A stretch of 64,000 nt of DNA from Armatimonadetes bacterium UBA5352 (GCA_002411015.1 DHPY01000006.1:53114-117113), one strand, 5' to 3'. Shown: positions 41,436-50,403, counted from the first letter of the stretch. Notes: a model not told the origin generated them from the letters alone. Made by a program: numbers and translations.

Positions 41436-42560
41436 ATGTCTGGGATAGCATTCCGCAGCGCACGGGAGATCTTCTTCGGCTCGGGCGTCCGTGCGCGGCT
41501 TGGCGCACTCGCCGCGGCGATGGGCAGCCGCGCACTGATCGTCTGCGGGCGCCGGTCGCTTGAGGCCTCAGGCGCGCTTGATGAACTGCGCACATTGCTC
41601 GAGGCGGCCGGCGTGGGGGTGAGCATCTTCGCGGAGGTGGAGGCTGAGCCATCGCTGGAGACCGTCGAGCGAGGCCGGGCGGCGCTGCGGCAGGACCAAT
41701 GCGACGTCGTGGTGGCGGCAGGTGGCGGCAGCGCCCTCGATGTCGGGAAGGCTATTGCCGGGCTGGGGGATGATCCGGAGCCGGTGACGCTCGCGAGCGA
41801 GGCATGCCGCCCGGGCAGGCCGTGCATCGCGCTGCCGACTACCTCCGGCACGGGCGCGGAGGTCACGCCGAACTCCGTGCTCACCGACACCGCCACAGGC
41901 GGGAAGGCCTCGATCCGCGGCCATGCACTGCTGCCGGAGTACGCGCTGGTGGACCCTGAACTGACGCTCTCCTGCCCGCCTGATCAGACCGCCTGGTCCG
42001 GCCTCGATGCGCTGACGCAGGCGATCGAGGCGTACACGTCCGTCGGCGCGAACGCGATCAGCACGCCGCTGGCGGAGGAGGCGGCGCGCAGGATCGCCGG
42101 GAGCCTGCGAGACGCGTTCGCGGATGGCAGCGACCTGCGTGCGCGCGAGGAGATGGCGCTTGGCAGCCTGATGGCCGGGCTGGCGCTGGCGAGCGCGCGG
42201 CTCGGGCTCGTGCACGGCCTCGCGCACCCGCTCGGGTCGCTCTACCACCTCCCGCACGGGCAGGTCTGCGGCGCGCTGCTCCCGTGGGTGATGGAGTTCA
42301 ACACGCCTGCCGCTCGGGAGCAGTACGCGCGTCTCATGCAGGCCATCGGCATCTGCGGCAACACGGGCGACCTGCTCGACTGGATCAGCGGCCTGGTGGG
42401 CGATCTTGGCGCCGCGGTGGATTTCGCGCAGGCCGGCCTCAACCGCGATGATTTCGCGCGGATCATCCCGCCGACGCTCGCGTCCGGCTCTACGAAGCAC
42501 AATCCGCGGCCGGTGGACGAGCCGGCCCTGCGCGCGCTGCTGGAGCGGCTGATAGCTTAG
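41436..42560 (+). CDS. Iron-containing alcohol dehydrogenase (group III)
   Basis: A 374-residue NAD(P)-dependent dehydrogenase. AAGGGSALDVGKAIAG (94-109) is the dinucleotide loop. TTSGTGAEVTP (135-145) is family-specific. Metal ligands are D191, H260 and H274; the fourth, normally His in DALTHAIEAY, is Gln here (Q195), as in a subset of the family. It probably reduces or oxidises an aldehyde or alcohol linked to the aldolase reaction, for example a product of sugar-acid cleavage. The start has GGGAGGG about six bases upstream and is 20 bases from the aldolase gene. Confidence 0.9.
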   Translation: MSGIAFRSAREIFFGSGVRARLGALAAAMGSRALIVCGRRSLEASGALDELRTLLEAAGVGVSIFAEVEAEPSLETVERGRAALRQDQCDVVVAAGGGSALDVGKAIAGLGDDPEPVTLASEACRPGRPCIALPTTSGTGAEVTPNSVLTDTATGGKASIRGHALLPEYALVDPELTLSCPPDQTAWSGLDALTQAIEAYTSVGANAISTPLAEEAARRIAGSLRDAFADGSDLRAREEMALGSLMAGLALASARLGLVHGLAHPLGSLYHLPHGQVCGALLPWVMEFNTPAAREQYARLMQAIGICGNTGDLLDWISGLVGDLGAAVDFAQAGLNRDDFARIIPPTLASGSTKHNPRPVDEPALRALLERLIA

Positions 42561-42637
42561 CGGCTACCCGGGCCCGGAAGGCTTCCTCCGCGCCGGCGAG
42601 TGCTGCATATCGCAGGCGCAGAGGGATGTCCAGGGCG

Positions 42638-45316
42638 TCATCGTGGGCCTCCTGCAGGAACTGAAGTCGCTCGCAGCGGGACCTCGAAGGTGCACGGTCC
42701 CTCGATGGTGCGGCGCGGGAAGTAGACCTCGCTCGTCACGCCCTCCTCGATTCGCAGGCCCGGGTCGTCGGTCAGCACGATCACCGTCTGCCCGTCTGCG
42801 GCCTCGACGCGGTCTATCTCGTATCCCTGGCGGGTCCCGTCCGCGTAGGTGGCGATCACCCAGGTTCCGTGAAGCTCGTCGCCCACCGGCAGTTCCGCGT
42901 CGGTGAGCAGCGCATCGTGCTCAGAGCCATCGGCCATGCGTGACGCGCCGGTCAGCGACCCGCTGAAGCTGGCGCGCTCAGTGCGGACGCCCTCGCCCGC
43001 CACCGTTAGCTCTGTGCCCTCGAAGAGCCAGAGGCCCGCGACCTCTCCGTTCACCCGCCGCACGACTCCGAACCGCCCGCGCAGGGTCACGTCGCCCACC
43101 GTACGCTTCGGAAACGGCTCGCCATCGAGCGTGCTGACAATCGTGTCAGTGATCGCGCCGCTCGTGACCTGCAGCGCCACGCAGTTCTCATCCGCCGGCT
43201 CGATGTCGAGCTGCGTGACCTCGTCGAGGAACGGCTCGCCCAGGAAAGGCTCCTCCACCGCGACGAACGTGCTGTGCAGCGGGCCCTCGCCGGTGGCCGA
43301 TCGTCGCGCTGCCATGTGCGGCATCCAGAAGTCGAGCGTCAGGCGGTTATCGCCGCGCGAGCCCACGCCTGCCTTGCGGATGGACGGGGTCTCGCCGAGG
43401 AAGAGCTCAGTCGGCGCGTTGCCGAGGATGTGCGTGCGCACGCCGCGCTCGGGCTCAGCGGCGCAGGCGAACGTGACGGAGAAGCCGCCCTCGCTTTGGG
43501 CGCTCTGGAGGTTCCGCCAGAGCGAGTAGGTCCGCGGCGGCTCCACCTCGCCTGCGAACTCGGCGCCAGCAGGCCCCAGCTCCAGGCTGGTCGCGGCGGT
43601 CATGTCCTCATCGGCGCTCCCGTGCAGCAGCCAGTCGTGCATCGTGCCGCCGCGCGTGCGGGAGACATCCACCACGTAGGCGTCGCTCGCGGAGATCGGG
43701 ACGAGCATCAGCAGCCGCCGGTACATGTCGAGGTCCTCGATCTCCGGCCAGGCGCGCCGGCCATCGACCTCGACGACGCTGATCTCGCCCTCGGTCGCCG
43801 GGAACCAGCACAGCAGATCGCCATCGGAGCGACTTGTGGACTGCTCGGCGCGGTCGAGCACCACGAGGTTGTGGCTGTGCGACGAGACGTTCCACCAGCG
43901 CATGTCCGTCCAGGTGTAGCCCAGATCGGGCAGGAGGTCGCGCTCCTTCGCCCAGAGCGTCATCCCCAGCACGTCGCGATGGTGGTGGCCGTAGCCGCCG
44001 GAGAAGTGCAGTTGCGCCTGCATCTGGTCAGGGCCTTCGCCCCGCCCGAGCGAGGCCTGCCCGAAGCCGGGCAGGATCGTCGAGATGGTGGCCTCGCGCG
44101 GATCGCCACGCTTCTCATGGGCCCAGGTGTCGTGCACCGCGGCGGAGGTTCCGTCCGGGTAGTCCACGAGGCGGTACGAGTCCTGCACCTTGGCCCAGAA
44201 CGGTGCCGCCGAGAGCGGCTCGAGGTTGTCGAAGCGTCGCCCGGTCTCCTCGTTGACGTAACCTCCCGGGTCGGAGTAGGCCTCAATCACGCGGAAAGCG
44301 CTCCGCAATCCGCTGAGCGTCATGTAGTGGTAGCTCGCGGACTCGTGCCACGCGCCGTCGCGGAAGAAGCCCTCCTCGAGGTTCTGCAGCATCCAGCCGA
44401 AGGCGCTGTGGACCATCGCCGGATCGCCGAGCACCCGACCCATCATCGCGGCACTGGTGATGTCGTAGCCGACTACGTTACTTACGTGGTAGGGGCTGAC
44501 CTCGATCGCATGGTAGGTCGGGCGGAAGAGATCAGCCTCGATGCGCTCGCGCACGTCATAGCCGCGCTCCTGCGAGAGCGCGTCGAACTGGTCGCTGTCG
44601 TAGACGAGGTCATAGGCGGTCAGCAGATCGCGCGGGATCTCGTTGTGGAAGTTGCCCCAGCGCCCGGCATCCCACGGGTATGGCGGCACCTGCGAGTCGC
44701 AGAAGCGCACGTTGCGGGGGTGACGGTTGTGGATGGCGGGCCAGTGCGGGTAGAGCGTGGCCGCCTTGTCGAGCACGAGCACCACGCGCCGGGCATACTC
44801 CGGGTTGCCGGTGGCGCGCCAGGCCCGACCGAGTGCGTTGCACTGCCCCGTGAGCCAGCCGCGGTGGTGGCGCCAGAGCTGGCCGGAGAGGTAGTGCCGC
44901 GCGCCATTCTCGGGGTTCACGTAATAGGGGAATGCGACCTCCTCGCCGAGCTCGTTCTGGCCTACCAGCCGCTCAGTCTCAGGATAGCGGTCATCGGGGA
45001 GGCTGATGACGTTCTCGCAGTAGCGGCAGCGAAGCTCGTTCGGGCGGTCGATGCTCCAGGTGAGGACACCGTTCCCGTTGGAGCCGCCGTAGCAGTTCGG
45101 GCACTCGGTGTAGATGATGAAGGGAAGCTCGGGGTAGTAGGAGAGCATCTCCTCATCGGACATGGCCATCACGCGCTCGACGGCGCTCTCGTACTCAGCG
45201 GTCTTCGCGGGGTCGATAGCGGTGTACACGGGATGCTCCTCGGCGGCTGCGTAGGATGCGAGGATCGCGAGCAGCGCGGCTGCACAGACGATTCGGCACG
45301 GCCAGCAGGTGGTCAT
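42638..45316 (-). CDS. Secreted heparinase II/III-fold polysaccharide lyase candidate
   Basis: An 892-residue exported protein. After the signal peptide (CAAALLAILASYAAAEE) lies a CxxC...CxxC knuckle (ECPNCYGG and LRCRYCENV). An alpha/alpha-toroid follows (RAWRATGNPEYARRVVLVLD, NVVGYDITSAAMMGRVLGDP), then beta-sandwich sheets with FSGGYGHHHRDVLGM, the heparinase II/III histidine region, and SSHSHNLVVLD. Such enzymes cleave uronate-containing glycans by beta-elimination; the exact polymer is unknown. ATG 45316 has GGAGGAG seven bases upstream. It sits 45 bases from the sialidase gene in the same direction. Confidence 0.85.
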   Translation of the reverse strand: MTTCWPCRIVCAAALLAILASYAAAEEHPVYTAIDPAKTAEYESAVERVMAMSDEEMLSYYPELPFIIYTECPNCYGGSNGNGVLTWSIDRPNELRCRYCENVISLPDDRYPETERLVGQNELGEEVAFPYYVNPENGARHYLSGQLWRHHRGWLTGQCNALGRAWRATGNPEYARRVVLVLDKAATLYPHWPAIHNRHPRNVRFCDSQVPPYPWDAGRWGNFHNEIPRDLLTAYDLVYDSDQFDALSQERGYDVRERIEADLFRPTYHAIEVSPYHVSNVVGYDITSAAMMGRVLGDPAMVHSAFGWMLQNLEEGFFRDGAWHESASYHYMTLSGLRSAFRVIEAYSDPGGYVNEETGRRFDNLEPLSAAPFWAKVQDSYRLVDYPDGTSAAVHDTWAHEKRGDPREATISTILPGFGQASLGRGEGPDQMQAQLHFSGGYGHHHRDVLGMTLWAKERDLLPDLGYTWTDMRWWNVSSHSHNLVVLDRAEQSTSRSDGDLLCWFPATEGEISVVEVDGRRAWPEIEDLDMYRRLLMLVPISASDAYVVDVSRTRGGTMHDWLLHGSADEDMTAATSLELGPAGAEFAGEVEPPRTYSLWRNLQSAQSEGGFSVTFACAAEPERGVRTHILGNAPTELFLGETPSIRKAGVGSRGDNRLTLDFWMPHMAARRSATGEGPLHSTFVAVEEPFLGEPFLDEVTQLDIEPADENCVALQVTSGAITDTIVSTLDGEPFPKRTVGDVTLRGRFGVVRRVNGEVAGLWLFEGTELTVAGEGVRTERASFSGSLTGASRMADGSEHDALLTDAELPVGDELHGTWVIATYADGTRQGYEIDRVEAADGQTVIVLTDDPGLRIEEGVTSEVYFPRRTIEGPCTFEVPLRATSVPAGGPR

Positions 45317-45361
45317 GTGACATCTCCTCCCCTTCGGTCGTCGCATGGCGCCATTCACGAC

Positions 45362-46477
45362 TCAGCTCTCGGCCAGCAACCACGCCTCATTGAAGCGCGC
45401 GAACAGCAGGTGCTCCAGGCCCGGCGTCCCTGCATCGGGGCTCTTGTGCTCGTACAGCAGACCGGCCGTCCCATCCGGCAGTGCGGTCATGCACGAGTAC
45501 GCGCAGAACTCGTCATTCACCAGCCGCGCGACCGGCCACGTCTCGCCCTCATCGTAGCTCATGCGCACGGTCATCTTCGTCCGCTGCGTTGTGCTCGCCG
45601 GGTTCGAGAACAGCAGCCGGTTGCGGTCATCGCCCGCCGCCTTGCTGGTCCAGCGGATGAGGCTGGCCTGGCAGCCGGGTTCGATCAGCGCACGGTCATC
45701 GCGCGCCTCCGACCACGTCGCGCCGCTATCGGAGGAGGTGGCGACCATGCGGCAGCCGTGCCCGCCGGGCGTGCGCATGTTGAGCATCAGGCGGCCGTCG
45801 GCAAGCTCGACCGCCTGCGCCTCGTTCGTGGGCATGGCCGCTGCGGCACCGGCCCGCCACGTCTCGCCGCGATCGTCGCTGAAGTAGACATGCGCGCTGT
45901 CCTGCGCGAAATCGGCGCTGTGGCGGCGGTACCCGGGGCAGATGAGGCGGCCGCTACTCGTGGTGATGCCCATCCCCGGCCCGGCCATGGCCGCGAGCCA
46001 CTCGGGGTCCTTGAGCTGCGGCGTGAGGTCGATCGGCGCCGACCAGGTGCGGCCATCATCATCGGAGCGGATGGCGTGGAGGAAGATCACGCGGCCGTGC
46101 CACTCCTCGCGCGCCCCCTCTGCGCGTTGCGGATCGCGGCGGAGCAGCTCGTCCATCGTCGGGTAGATGTGGTCGTAGATGATCCAGACGGCGCCGGCGA
46201 CGCGGTCCACGAGCATGCACGGATCGCCCGCGGCCATCTCGCCGCCATCGTCAATGAGGATCTGGACCTCGCTCCATGTCTCGCCGAGGTCCTCAGAGCG
46301 CTTGAGCGCGAGGTCGATGTTGTTCGGCGCATCGCCGGGCCGATCAGCGCGCGCATCGCAGGCGGCGAGCAGCGTGCCCGCATTGGTGCAGACGAGCGCC
46401 GGGATGCGGTACTCGCACACCCCGGCCTCCCCGGCGGTGAACACGGGTGTCTCGACGAAGAGCGGTGAGGCAGTCAT
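45362..46477 (-). CDS. Sialidase (GH33-like) with five Asp boxes
   Basis: A 371-residue six-bladed propeller. It has the YRIPAL motif near residue 23, whose Arg is part of the substrate-carboxylate triad, and five Asp boxes: SEDLGETW, SDDDGRTW, SDDRGETW, SSDSGATW and SYDEGETW. Members release terminal sialic acids or related residues from glycans. There is no signal peptide, so it is either cytoplasmic, acting on imported oligosaccharides, or exported by an unrecognised route. The start has GGGAGG nine bases upstream. Together with the SGNH hydrolase and lyase genes it forms a run of minus-strand glycan genes. Confidence 0.85.
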   Translation of the reverse strand: MTASPLFVETPVFTAGEAGVCEYRIPALVCTNAGTLLAACDARADRPGDAPNNIDLALKRSEDLGETWSEVQILIDDGGEMAAGDPCMLVDRVAGAVWIIYDHIYPTMDELLRRDPQRAEGAREEWHGRVIFLHAIRSDDDGRTWSAPIDLTPQLKDPEWLAAMAGPGMGITTSSGRLICPGYRRHSADFAQDSAHVYFSDDRGETWRAGAAAAMPTNEAQAVELADGRLMLNMRTPGGHGCRMVATSSDSGATWSEARDDRALIEPGCQASLIRWTSKAAGDDRNRLLFSNPASTTQRTKMTVRMSYDEGETWPVARLVNDEFCAYSCMTALPDGTAGLLYEHKSPDAGTPGLEHLLFARFNEAWLLAES

Positions 46478-46501
46478 GGTGAGTGGCCTCCCGGGCAGGG
46501 C

Positions 46502-46531
46502 GGCATCGCCGACCTCGTAGCCGGCGATGCC
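46502..46531 (-). terminator. Hairpin after the SGNH hydrolase gene
   Basis: A perfect 10-bp stem (46502-46511 with 46522-46531) and a 10-base loop, 24 bases past the stop at 46555. No T-run. Confidence 0.5.
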
Positions 46532-46554
46532 TGACTTGACGTCAACTCGTCCGC

Positions 46555-48093
46555 CTACTCCCCCAGATACTCCAGCAGCAGCCGCGCGACCAGCAGGTTC
46601 CCCTTGTGCGTCATGTGCACGCCGTCCGCGGTGAAGAGCGACGGCTTGTCCGGATATGTGCGGGTCGGCTCGTAAACATCCACGTAGTCCGCATCAGTGG
46701 CTGCGGCCACCGACTGCATGCGCTCGTTGAACTGCTCCAGCGCGTCCGGCTTGCCGAAGTACGAGCCGCCATTGCCGGCGCTCGCGATGCGCTTCACGAC
46801 CGTCTCGCGCGTGATCTCGTGCACGGAGGAGCTCGCCGAGATCACCGTGAACTCCGCCTCCGGCGCCTGCTGGCGCATATACTCGATGAAGTTCACGTAT
46901 GTCTCCTCGAACTCGTCCAGCGGCACCACCGGGTCGAAGGGGTAGTCATCCGGCGTCTGATACTCCGGCTTCGGCTTGAGCTTGCTGTCGTTGTGGCCGG
47001 TCCAGATGAAGACGCGCGTCGGCGTGGGCTCAAAGAGCCCCTCATACATCTCCTGCCGATTTGCCCCCTCGCCCTGCAATCGCTGCCACATCCGCGTGAT
47101 GTAGTCGCCGCCCACGCCCGCGTTGCGGTAGGTCACGTCGCCGTGCGTGCGGTTCAGCCAGAAGCTCACCATGTCGGTGTAGTTGTGGTCGCGCTGCTGA
47201 TCGGTGAGCGAGTCGCCGAGGAAGAGCAGGTGCGCGGGCGTCTCGAGGTTGGCTGCCTCAGCGAGCGCCTCGAACTGCGCGTAGGTCTCGGCATCCACGA
47301 TGTCGAGCCACGCGCTCGCGCCACCGCCCACCTGTGCGTTCACGATGCTGACGGTGGCCTCGACCGGCTCGATGTCCTCTGGGGCGGTGAAGGTCCACGT
47401 GGTGGTCTCGCCTGCGATGGTCAGTTCCTCGCGGGAGACAACGTCACCCATATTGACCGAGACGACCAGTGTTCCCTCGGTGACGGGCCCCGCCTCGCTG
47501 CTCGCGCAGACCCGCAACTCGGTCGTCTCACCCGGGGCGAGCATCACGTAGGACGGCTCGATGGTCAGCATGCCACCGGGCAGGCCGTTCGGCGTGAGGA
47601 GCGCGTCGTCGAGGATCGCCTCCGCGCCCTCGCCCTCAAGCTGCACCATGATCCCCAGGCGCGTGACGAGCGGATCGCGCGGCGAGACCTCGATCGAGGC
47701 CTCCTGCCACTCGTCCGTGAGCTGCCACCGGGCCTCGGGCCGCTCGATCAGATACGGGTCGTCCGGCACGCTGCGGACCTGCGTGGAGCGCAGCGAGAGT
47801 GTCCCGGAGCCGCGCGCCATGATCGTGAAGCGATAGTCGAGGCCGACCGCGACAGGGACGTAGCCTGTGTAGATCATCGCGTCGCCCTCGGGGCCGGCGA
47901 CCAGCTTCCCGGCCTTGGTCCCCTCAAGGACGGGCTCATCGACCACGGAGATTTCCCCGTGCCACGCCTCCGACTGCGCCCACGGGCCCTTCTCGAAGCC
48001 GCCATTATCAAGCATGTTATCCCCAGGCGCGGCCGATACGACCGCCTGGGCTGCACAGCAAGCGATAATCAGAGCAACGGCAGGGATACGCAT
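46555..48093 (-). CDS. Secreted SGNH/GDSL hydrolase with N-terminal CBM-like domain
   Basis: A 512-residue exported protein. The signal peptide ends near AVVSAAPGD. Residues about 25-165 form a CBM4/9-like jellyroll (MLDNGGFEKGPWAQSEAWHG), followed by a beta-sandwich linker. The C-terminal SGNH domain has block I FLGDSLTD, block II NAGVGGDYI, block III WTGHNDS and block V DGVHMTHKG, so the catalytic Ser, Gly, Asn and Asp/His are all present. It likely removes acyl esters (for example acetyl) from polysaccharides, exposing them to lyases. The start has GGAGGT eight bases upstream. Confidence 0.9.
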   Translation of the reverse strand: MRIPAVALIIACCAAQAVVSAAPGDNMLDNGGFEKGPWAQSEAWHGEISVVDEPVLEGTKAGKLVAGPEGDAMIYTGYVPVAVGLDYRFTIMARGSGTLSLRSTQVRSVPDDPYLIERPEARWQLTDEWQEASIEVSPRDPLVTRLGIMVQLEGEGAEAILDDALLTPNGLPGGMLTIEPSYVMLAPGETTELRVCASSEAGPVTEGTLVVSVNMGDVVSREELTIAGETTTWTFTAPEDIEPVEATVSIVNAQVGGGASAWLDIVDAETYAQFEALAEAANLETPAHLLFLGDSLTDQQRDHNYTDMVSFWLNRTHGDVTYRNAGVGGDYITRMWQRLQGEGANRQEMYEGLFEPTPTRVFIWTGHNDSKLKPKPEYQTPDDYPFDPVVPLDEFEETYVNFIEYMRQQAPEAEFTVISASSSVHEITRETVVKRIASAGNGGSYFGKPDALEQFNERMQSVAAATDADYVDVYEPTRTYPDKPSLFTADGVHMTHKGNLLVARLLLEYLGE

Positions 48094-48156
48094 GCAGATG
48101 GACCTCCGTGACGGTAGAATATCTCAACATTGAGGTGCCTCGACTGCCGAGTGGCG

Positions 48157-49497
48157 CTACTCGTACATTGGCGGCTGCCAGTAGTCCTCGTTCAGCACGC
48201 GCTTGAGGCGCGCGCCATCAACCTCGCGCGGCTGGACACCCTCCTGGATCGCCCACGCGGCAGCGGTGCCGGCGGCCTCGCCGAGGTACATCGCGGTCGG
48301 GACGACGCGTAGCGAGCCCTGTGTCAGGCGATCGCAGGATACGCAGCGTCCGGCCACCAGCAGGCCCTCGGGTCGGTCAGGCAGCAGGCAGCGGTAGGGG
48401 ATCTCATACCAGTCGCCCGGCTTCGGGCGGTTCGCCACGACGTACTCCCGCGGGTAGGGCGTGGAGTGCCCCGGCGCGGGATCGTGAAGGTCAGTCCAGA
48501 ACCACGCGGGGACCGCGCCGTCCTCGAACTTCGCACCGGAGAGCACATCCTCAGCGGTCACCGTATAGTCGCCGACGATCCGGCGCGACTCGCGGGTGGT
48601 GAAGATGCCGCCGGAGCGCATCCGGCAGTCCTCGCAGCCAGAAACGCGCTCGCGGAGGAAGCGCACGACCTGTAGCGCCGCAAGCTGGCACTGGGCCGTC
48701 GCCTCGGTGGTCTCATGAGGGTCCGTTGGATCCACGCGCTGCAGCTCCCAACCTCCGAGCACCATGGAGCCCGCCTCACGCGAGAACGGGAAGCAGTCGC
48801 GGTCCACGCCGAAGATGGCATCGGGCGGCTGGATCGCGCCGCTGGCCACGGCCTCCGCGCAGAGCGCCTCCAGCTCCTCCGGTGGGGGCAGCGTCTCACT
48901 CTGGACGCCCTCGACGCCCCAGCGGAAGTTGCAGTGCTGGACGCGGCCGTCCTCCGGATCGCCCTGCACGAACGATGCCCCGGCTCGCGCCGCGATATCG
49001 GCGTCGGCAGTGCAGTCCACCACCACCCGCGCCCGCACGAGCGATCGCCCGGCTTTGTTCACGATGATGACGCCATCGACCGCGCCGTCGGCCACCAGCG
49101 CGCGCTCGGCCATGGTCGTCAACAGGAGATCAACGCCCGCCTCGCGCGCCATCTCCATGAGGATCGTGGCGGTCGTGCCGGGATGGCAGCGCCAGCGGCC
49201 CGGGGGGTAGTAGCGGTCGCGGTTGACCAGCACGCTCGCGGCGCCAAGCTCCTCGAGGCGCGCCAGCATCTCGTCAAAGATCGGCCCGCCGGGAGTGTCG
49301 CAGAAGGTGCCGATGTTTGCGTTGGAGATCAGCCCGCCGAGTCGCTGCTCCATCTCCACGAGCAGTACACTCCGGCCCAGCCTGCCTGCCGCGATGGCCG
49401 CGCCGACACCCGCCGGCCCCGCTCCGCACACCACGACATCCCACTCGCCCGCGACCGGCACCCGCTCGCTCACTGAGACTATGGTCGCATCGCTCAC
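48157..49497 (-). CDS. FAD-dependent oxidoreductase
   Basis: A 446-residue flavoprotein of the FAD_oxidored/FixC-like group. The FAD-binding Rossmann motif is VVVCGAGPAGVGAAIAAGR at residues about 21-39, a second FAD contact is VVVDCTADADIAA, and the C-terminal GRCVSCDRLTQGSLRVV closes the site. Substrate unknown; homologues are frequent in glycan-degrading loci of Planctomycetes- and Verrucomicrobia-like bacteria, which is general knowledge and not proof. No signal peptide is seen. The start is a GTG with GGAG nine bases upstream. It is followed by the SGNH gene after 63 bases and preceded by an unknown small gene. Confidence 0.88.
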   Translation of the reverse strand: MSDATIVSVSERVPVAGEWDVVVCGAGPAGVGAAIAAGRLGRSVLLVEMEQRLGGLISNANIGTFCDTPGGPIFDEMLARLEELGAASVLVNRDRYYPPGRWRCHPGTTATILMEMAREAGVDLLLTTMAERALVADGAVDGVIIVNKAGRSLVRARVVVDCTADADIAARAGASFVQGDPEDGRVQHCNFRWGVEGVQSETLPPPEELEALCAEAVASGAIQPPDAIFGVDRDCFPFSREAGSMVLGGWELQRVDPTDPHETTEATAQCQLAALQVVRFLRERVSGCEDCRMRSGGIFTTRESRRIVGDYTVTAEDVLSGAKFEDGAVPAWFWTDLHDPAPGHSTPYPREYVVANRPKPGDWYEIPYRCLLPDRPEGLLVAGRCVSCDRLTQGSLRVVPTAMYLGEAAGTAAAWAIQEGVQPREVDGARLKRVLNEDYWQPPMYE

Positions 49498-49516
49498 CGG
49501 CCGTCACTCCATGACG

Positions 49517-49918
49517 CTACCTCAGATCGATACGTTCTTCGCGCGCTTCCAGGTCATCTGCCTTACCGTAGCGCTTCACTGCAAAGAACTCGCCCGGGGG
49601 AGGCTGCAGCGCGCGCAGCACGGGCTCAGCCGCCGAGAACAGCGCGTCGGCGTCGGGTCCGTAGATGTACATCACGAACTCCCCGCCGCCGACCTCGTTG
49701 CCATCGTACTCGCCGACGCCGGCGCCCTCGATGGCCTCCACCAGTTGGTCCTCGACCTCGAAGAGCGCCTCACGCTCCTCCTCCGAACCGAACTCATCGT
49801 TCGACAGGGGGATGTGCACGAGCAACGCGTGCTCCGGACCGCCGCTCCCTTCGTCCGTGTCTGGTTCCCGGGATGGGGTGCTGCCTCCGCCAAGCAGTCT
49901 GTTCAGCCAGTCGGCCAT
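49517..49918 (-). CDS. Small conserved-looking protein of unknown function
   Basis: A 133-residue soluble protein I do not recognise. The N-terminal 15 residues form an amphipathic helix (MADWLNRLLGGG) followed by an acidic linker. The core is compact alpha/beta: HALLVHIPLSNDEFGSEEER, then GEYDGNEVGGGEFVMYIYGP and PDADALFSAAEPVL. The shape suggests a ferredoxin-like fold; no catalytic residues stand out. ATG 49918 is preferred over a GTG at 49927 because GAGGTG is correctly spaced only for the former. It ends 19 bases before the FAD oxidoreductase start and is preceded by a 10-bp-period repeat. Confidence 0.7.
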   Translation of the reverse strand: MADWLNRLLGGGSTPSREPDTDEGSGGPEHALLVHIPLSNDEFGSEEEREALFEVEDQLVEAIEGAGVGEYDGNEVGGGEFVMYIYGPDADALFSAAEPVLRALQPPPGEFFAVKRYGKADDLEAREERIDLR

Positions 49919-49930
49919 TCGACACACCTC

Positions 49931-50010
49931 GCTTAACGGCAGCTAACGACGGCGAACGGCGGCTAACGGCTGCGAACGGCTGCGAACGGCTGCGGACGGC
50001 TGCGGACGGC
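49931..50010. repeat. Eight-unit tandem repeat with 10-bp period
   Basis: Eight consecutive 10-base units of consensus NGCNRACGGC (plus strand), degenerate at the 49931 end and near-identical at the other: TGCGAACGGC twice, then TGCGGACGGC twice. It starts directly after the stop codon of the gene at 50011 and ends at the Shine-Dalgarno site of the next minus-strand gene, filling the whole gap. Confidence 0.9.
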
Positions 50011-50328
50011 TTACGGCATCAGTTCGATCTGCACCGGCTCCGCGACGAGCACGTCCGCGTTCACGAAGACCTGGCCGCCCTCGCGGATGAAGTCCTCATC
50101 CTCGATGAGCGGCTCGATGTCCAGCGCGACCACGCCGCCCCGGCATGCGATCTTTGCGCGCACGGAGTCGCGATCAGGCTCAAAGCGAACCTTCGGGATG
50201 TCCACCGCAAGCAGCCCGTCACTCTCCCGCTCCTCAGGCTCGAAATCGCCCTGGAAGCTCGCCCAGTTGCCCGCGATCAGGTTCATCAGCGTCCGCGCAT
50301 CCATGAAACGGTAGACGATCTCCGCCAC
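50011..50328 (-). CDS. Small protein of unknown function
   Basis: A 105-residue acidic protein of no recognised family. It begins MAEIVYRFMDARTLMNLIAG and continues with beta-rich segments (DGLLAVDIPKVRFEPDRD, GGVVALDIEPLIEDEDFI, GQVFVNADVLVAEPVQIEL). No signal peptide or membrane segment. The start is a GTG with GGGGTG seven bases upstream. It lies 75 bases downstream of the comM-like gene and directly before the 10-bp repeat array; coding character is supported by the even strand/helix pattern and by its position in a same-strand gene run. Confidence 0.6.
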   Translation of the reverse strand: MAEIVYRFMDARTLMNLIAGNWASFQGDFEPEERESDGLLAVDIPKVRFEPDRDSVRAKIACRGGVVALDIEPLIEDEDFIREGGQVFVNADVLVAEPVQIELMP

Positions 50329-50403
50329 GCTGCAACACCCCTATTCGGAGCTTTCGTGTGCGCAGCAGGCCTTCGCCGTCGGCCGGCTGTCATCCTCCCA
50401 CGT

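Noticed and set aside
41436..42560. Q195 in the iron alcohol dehydrogenase considered as an inactivating change
   Set aside because: A Gln at this ligand position occurs in a subset of the family, so it is more likely a subgroup feature than loss of function.
43274..46468. 1064-codon open frame antisense to the lyase and sialidase genes
   Set aside because: Spans two recognised genes and their gap, has no family features, and is a codon-bias artefact.
49931..50010. Repeat array considered as a CRISPR
   Set aside because: Units are 10 bases with no spacers; there are no cas genes nearby.
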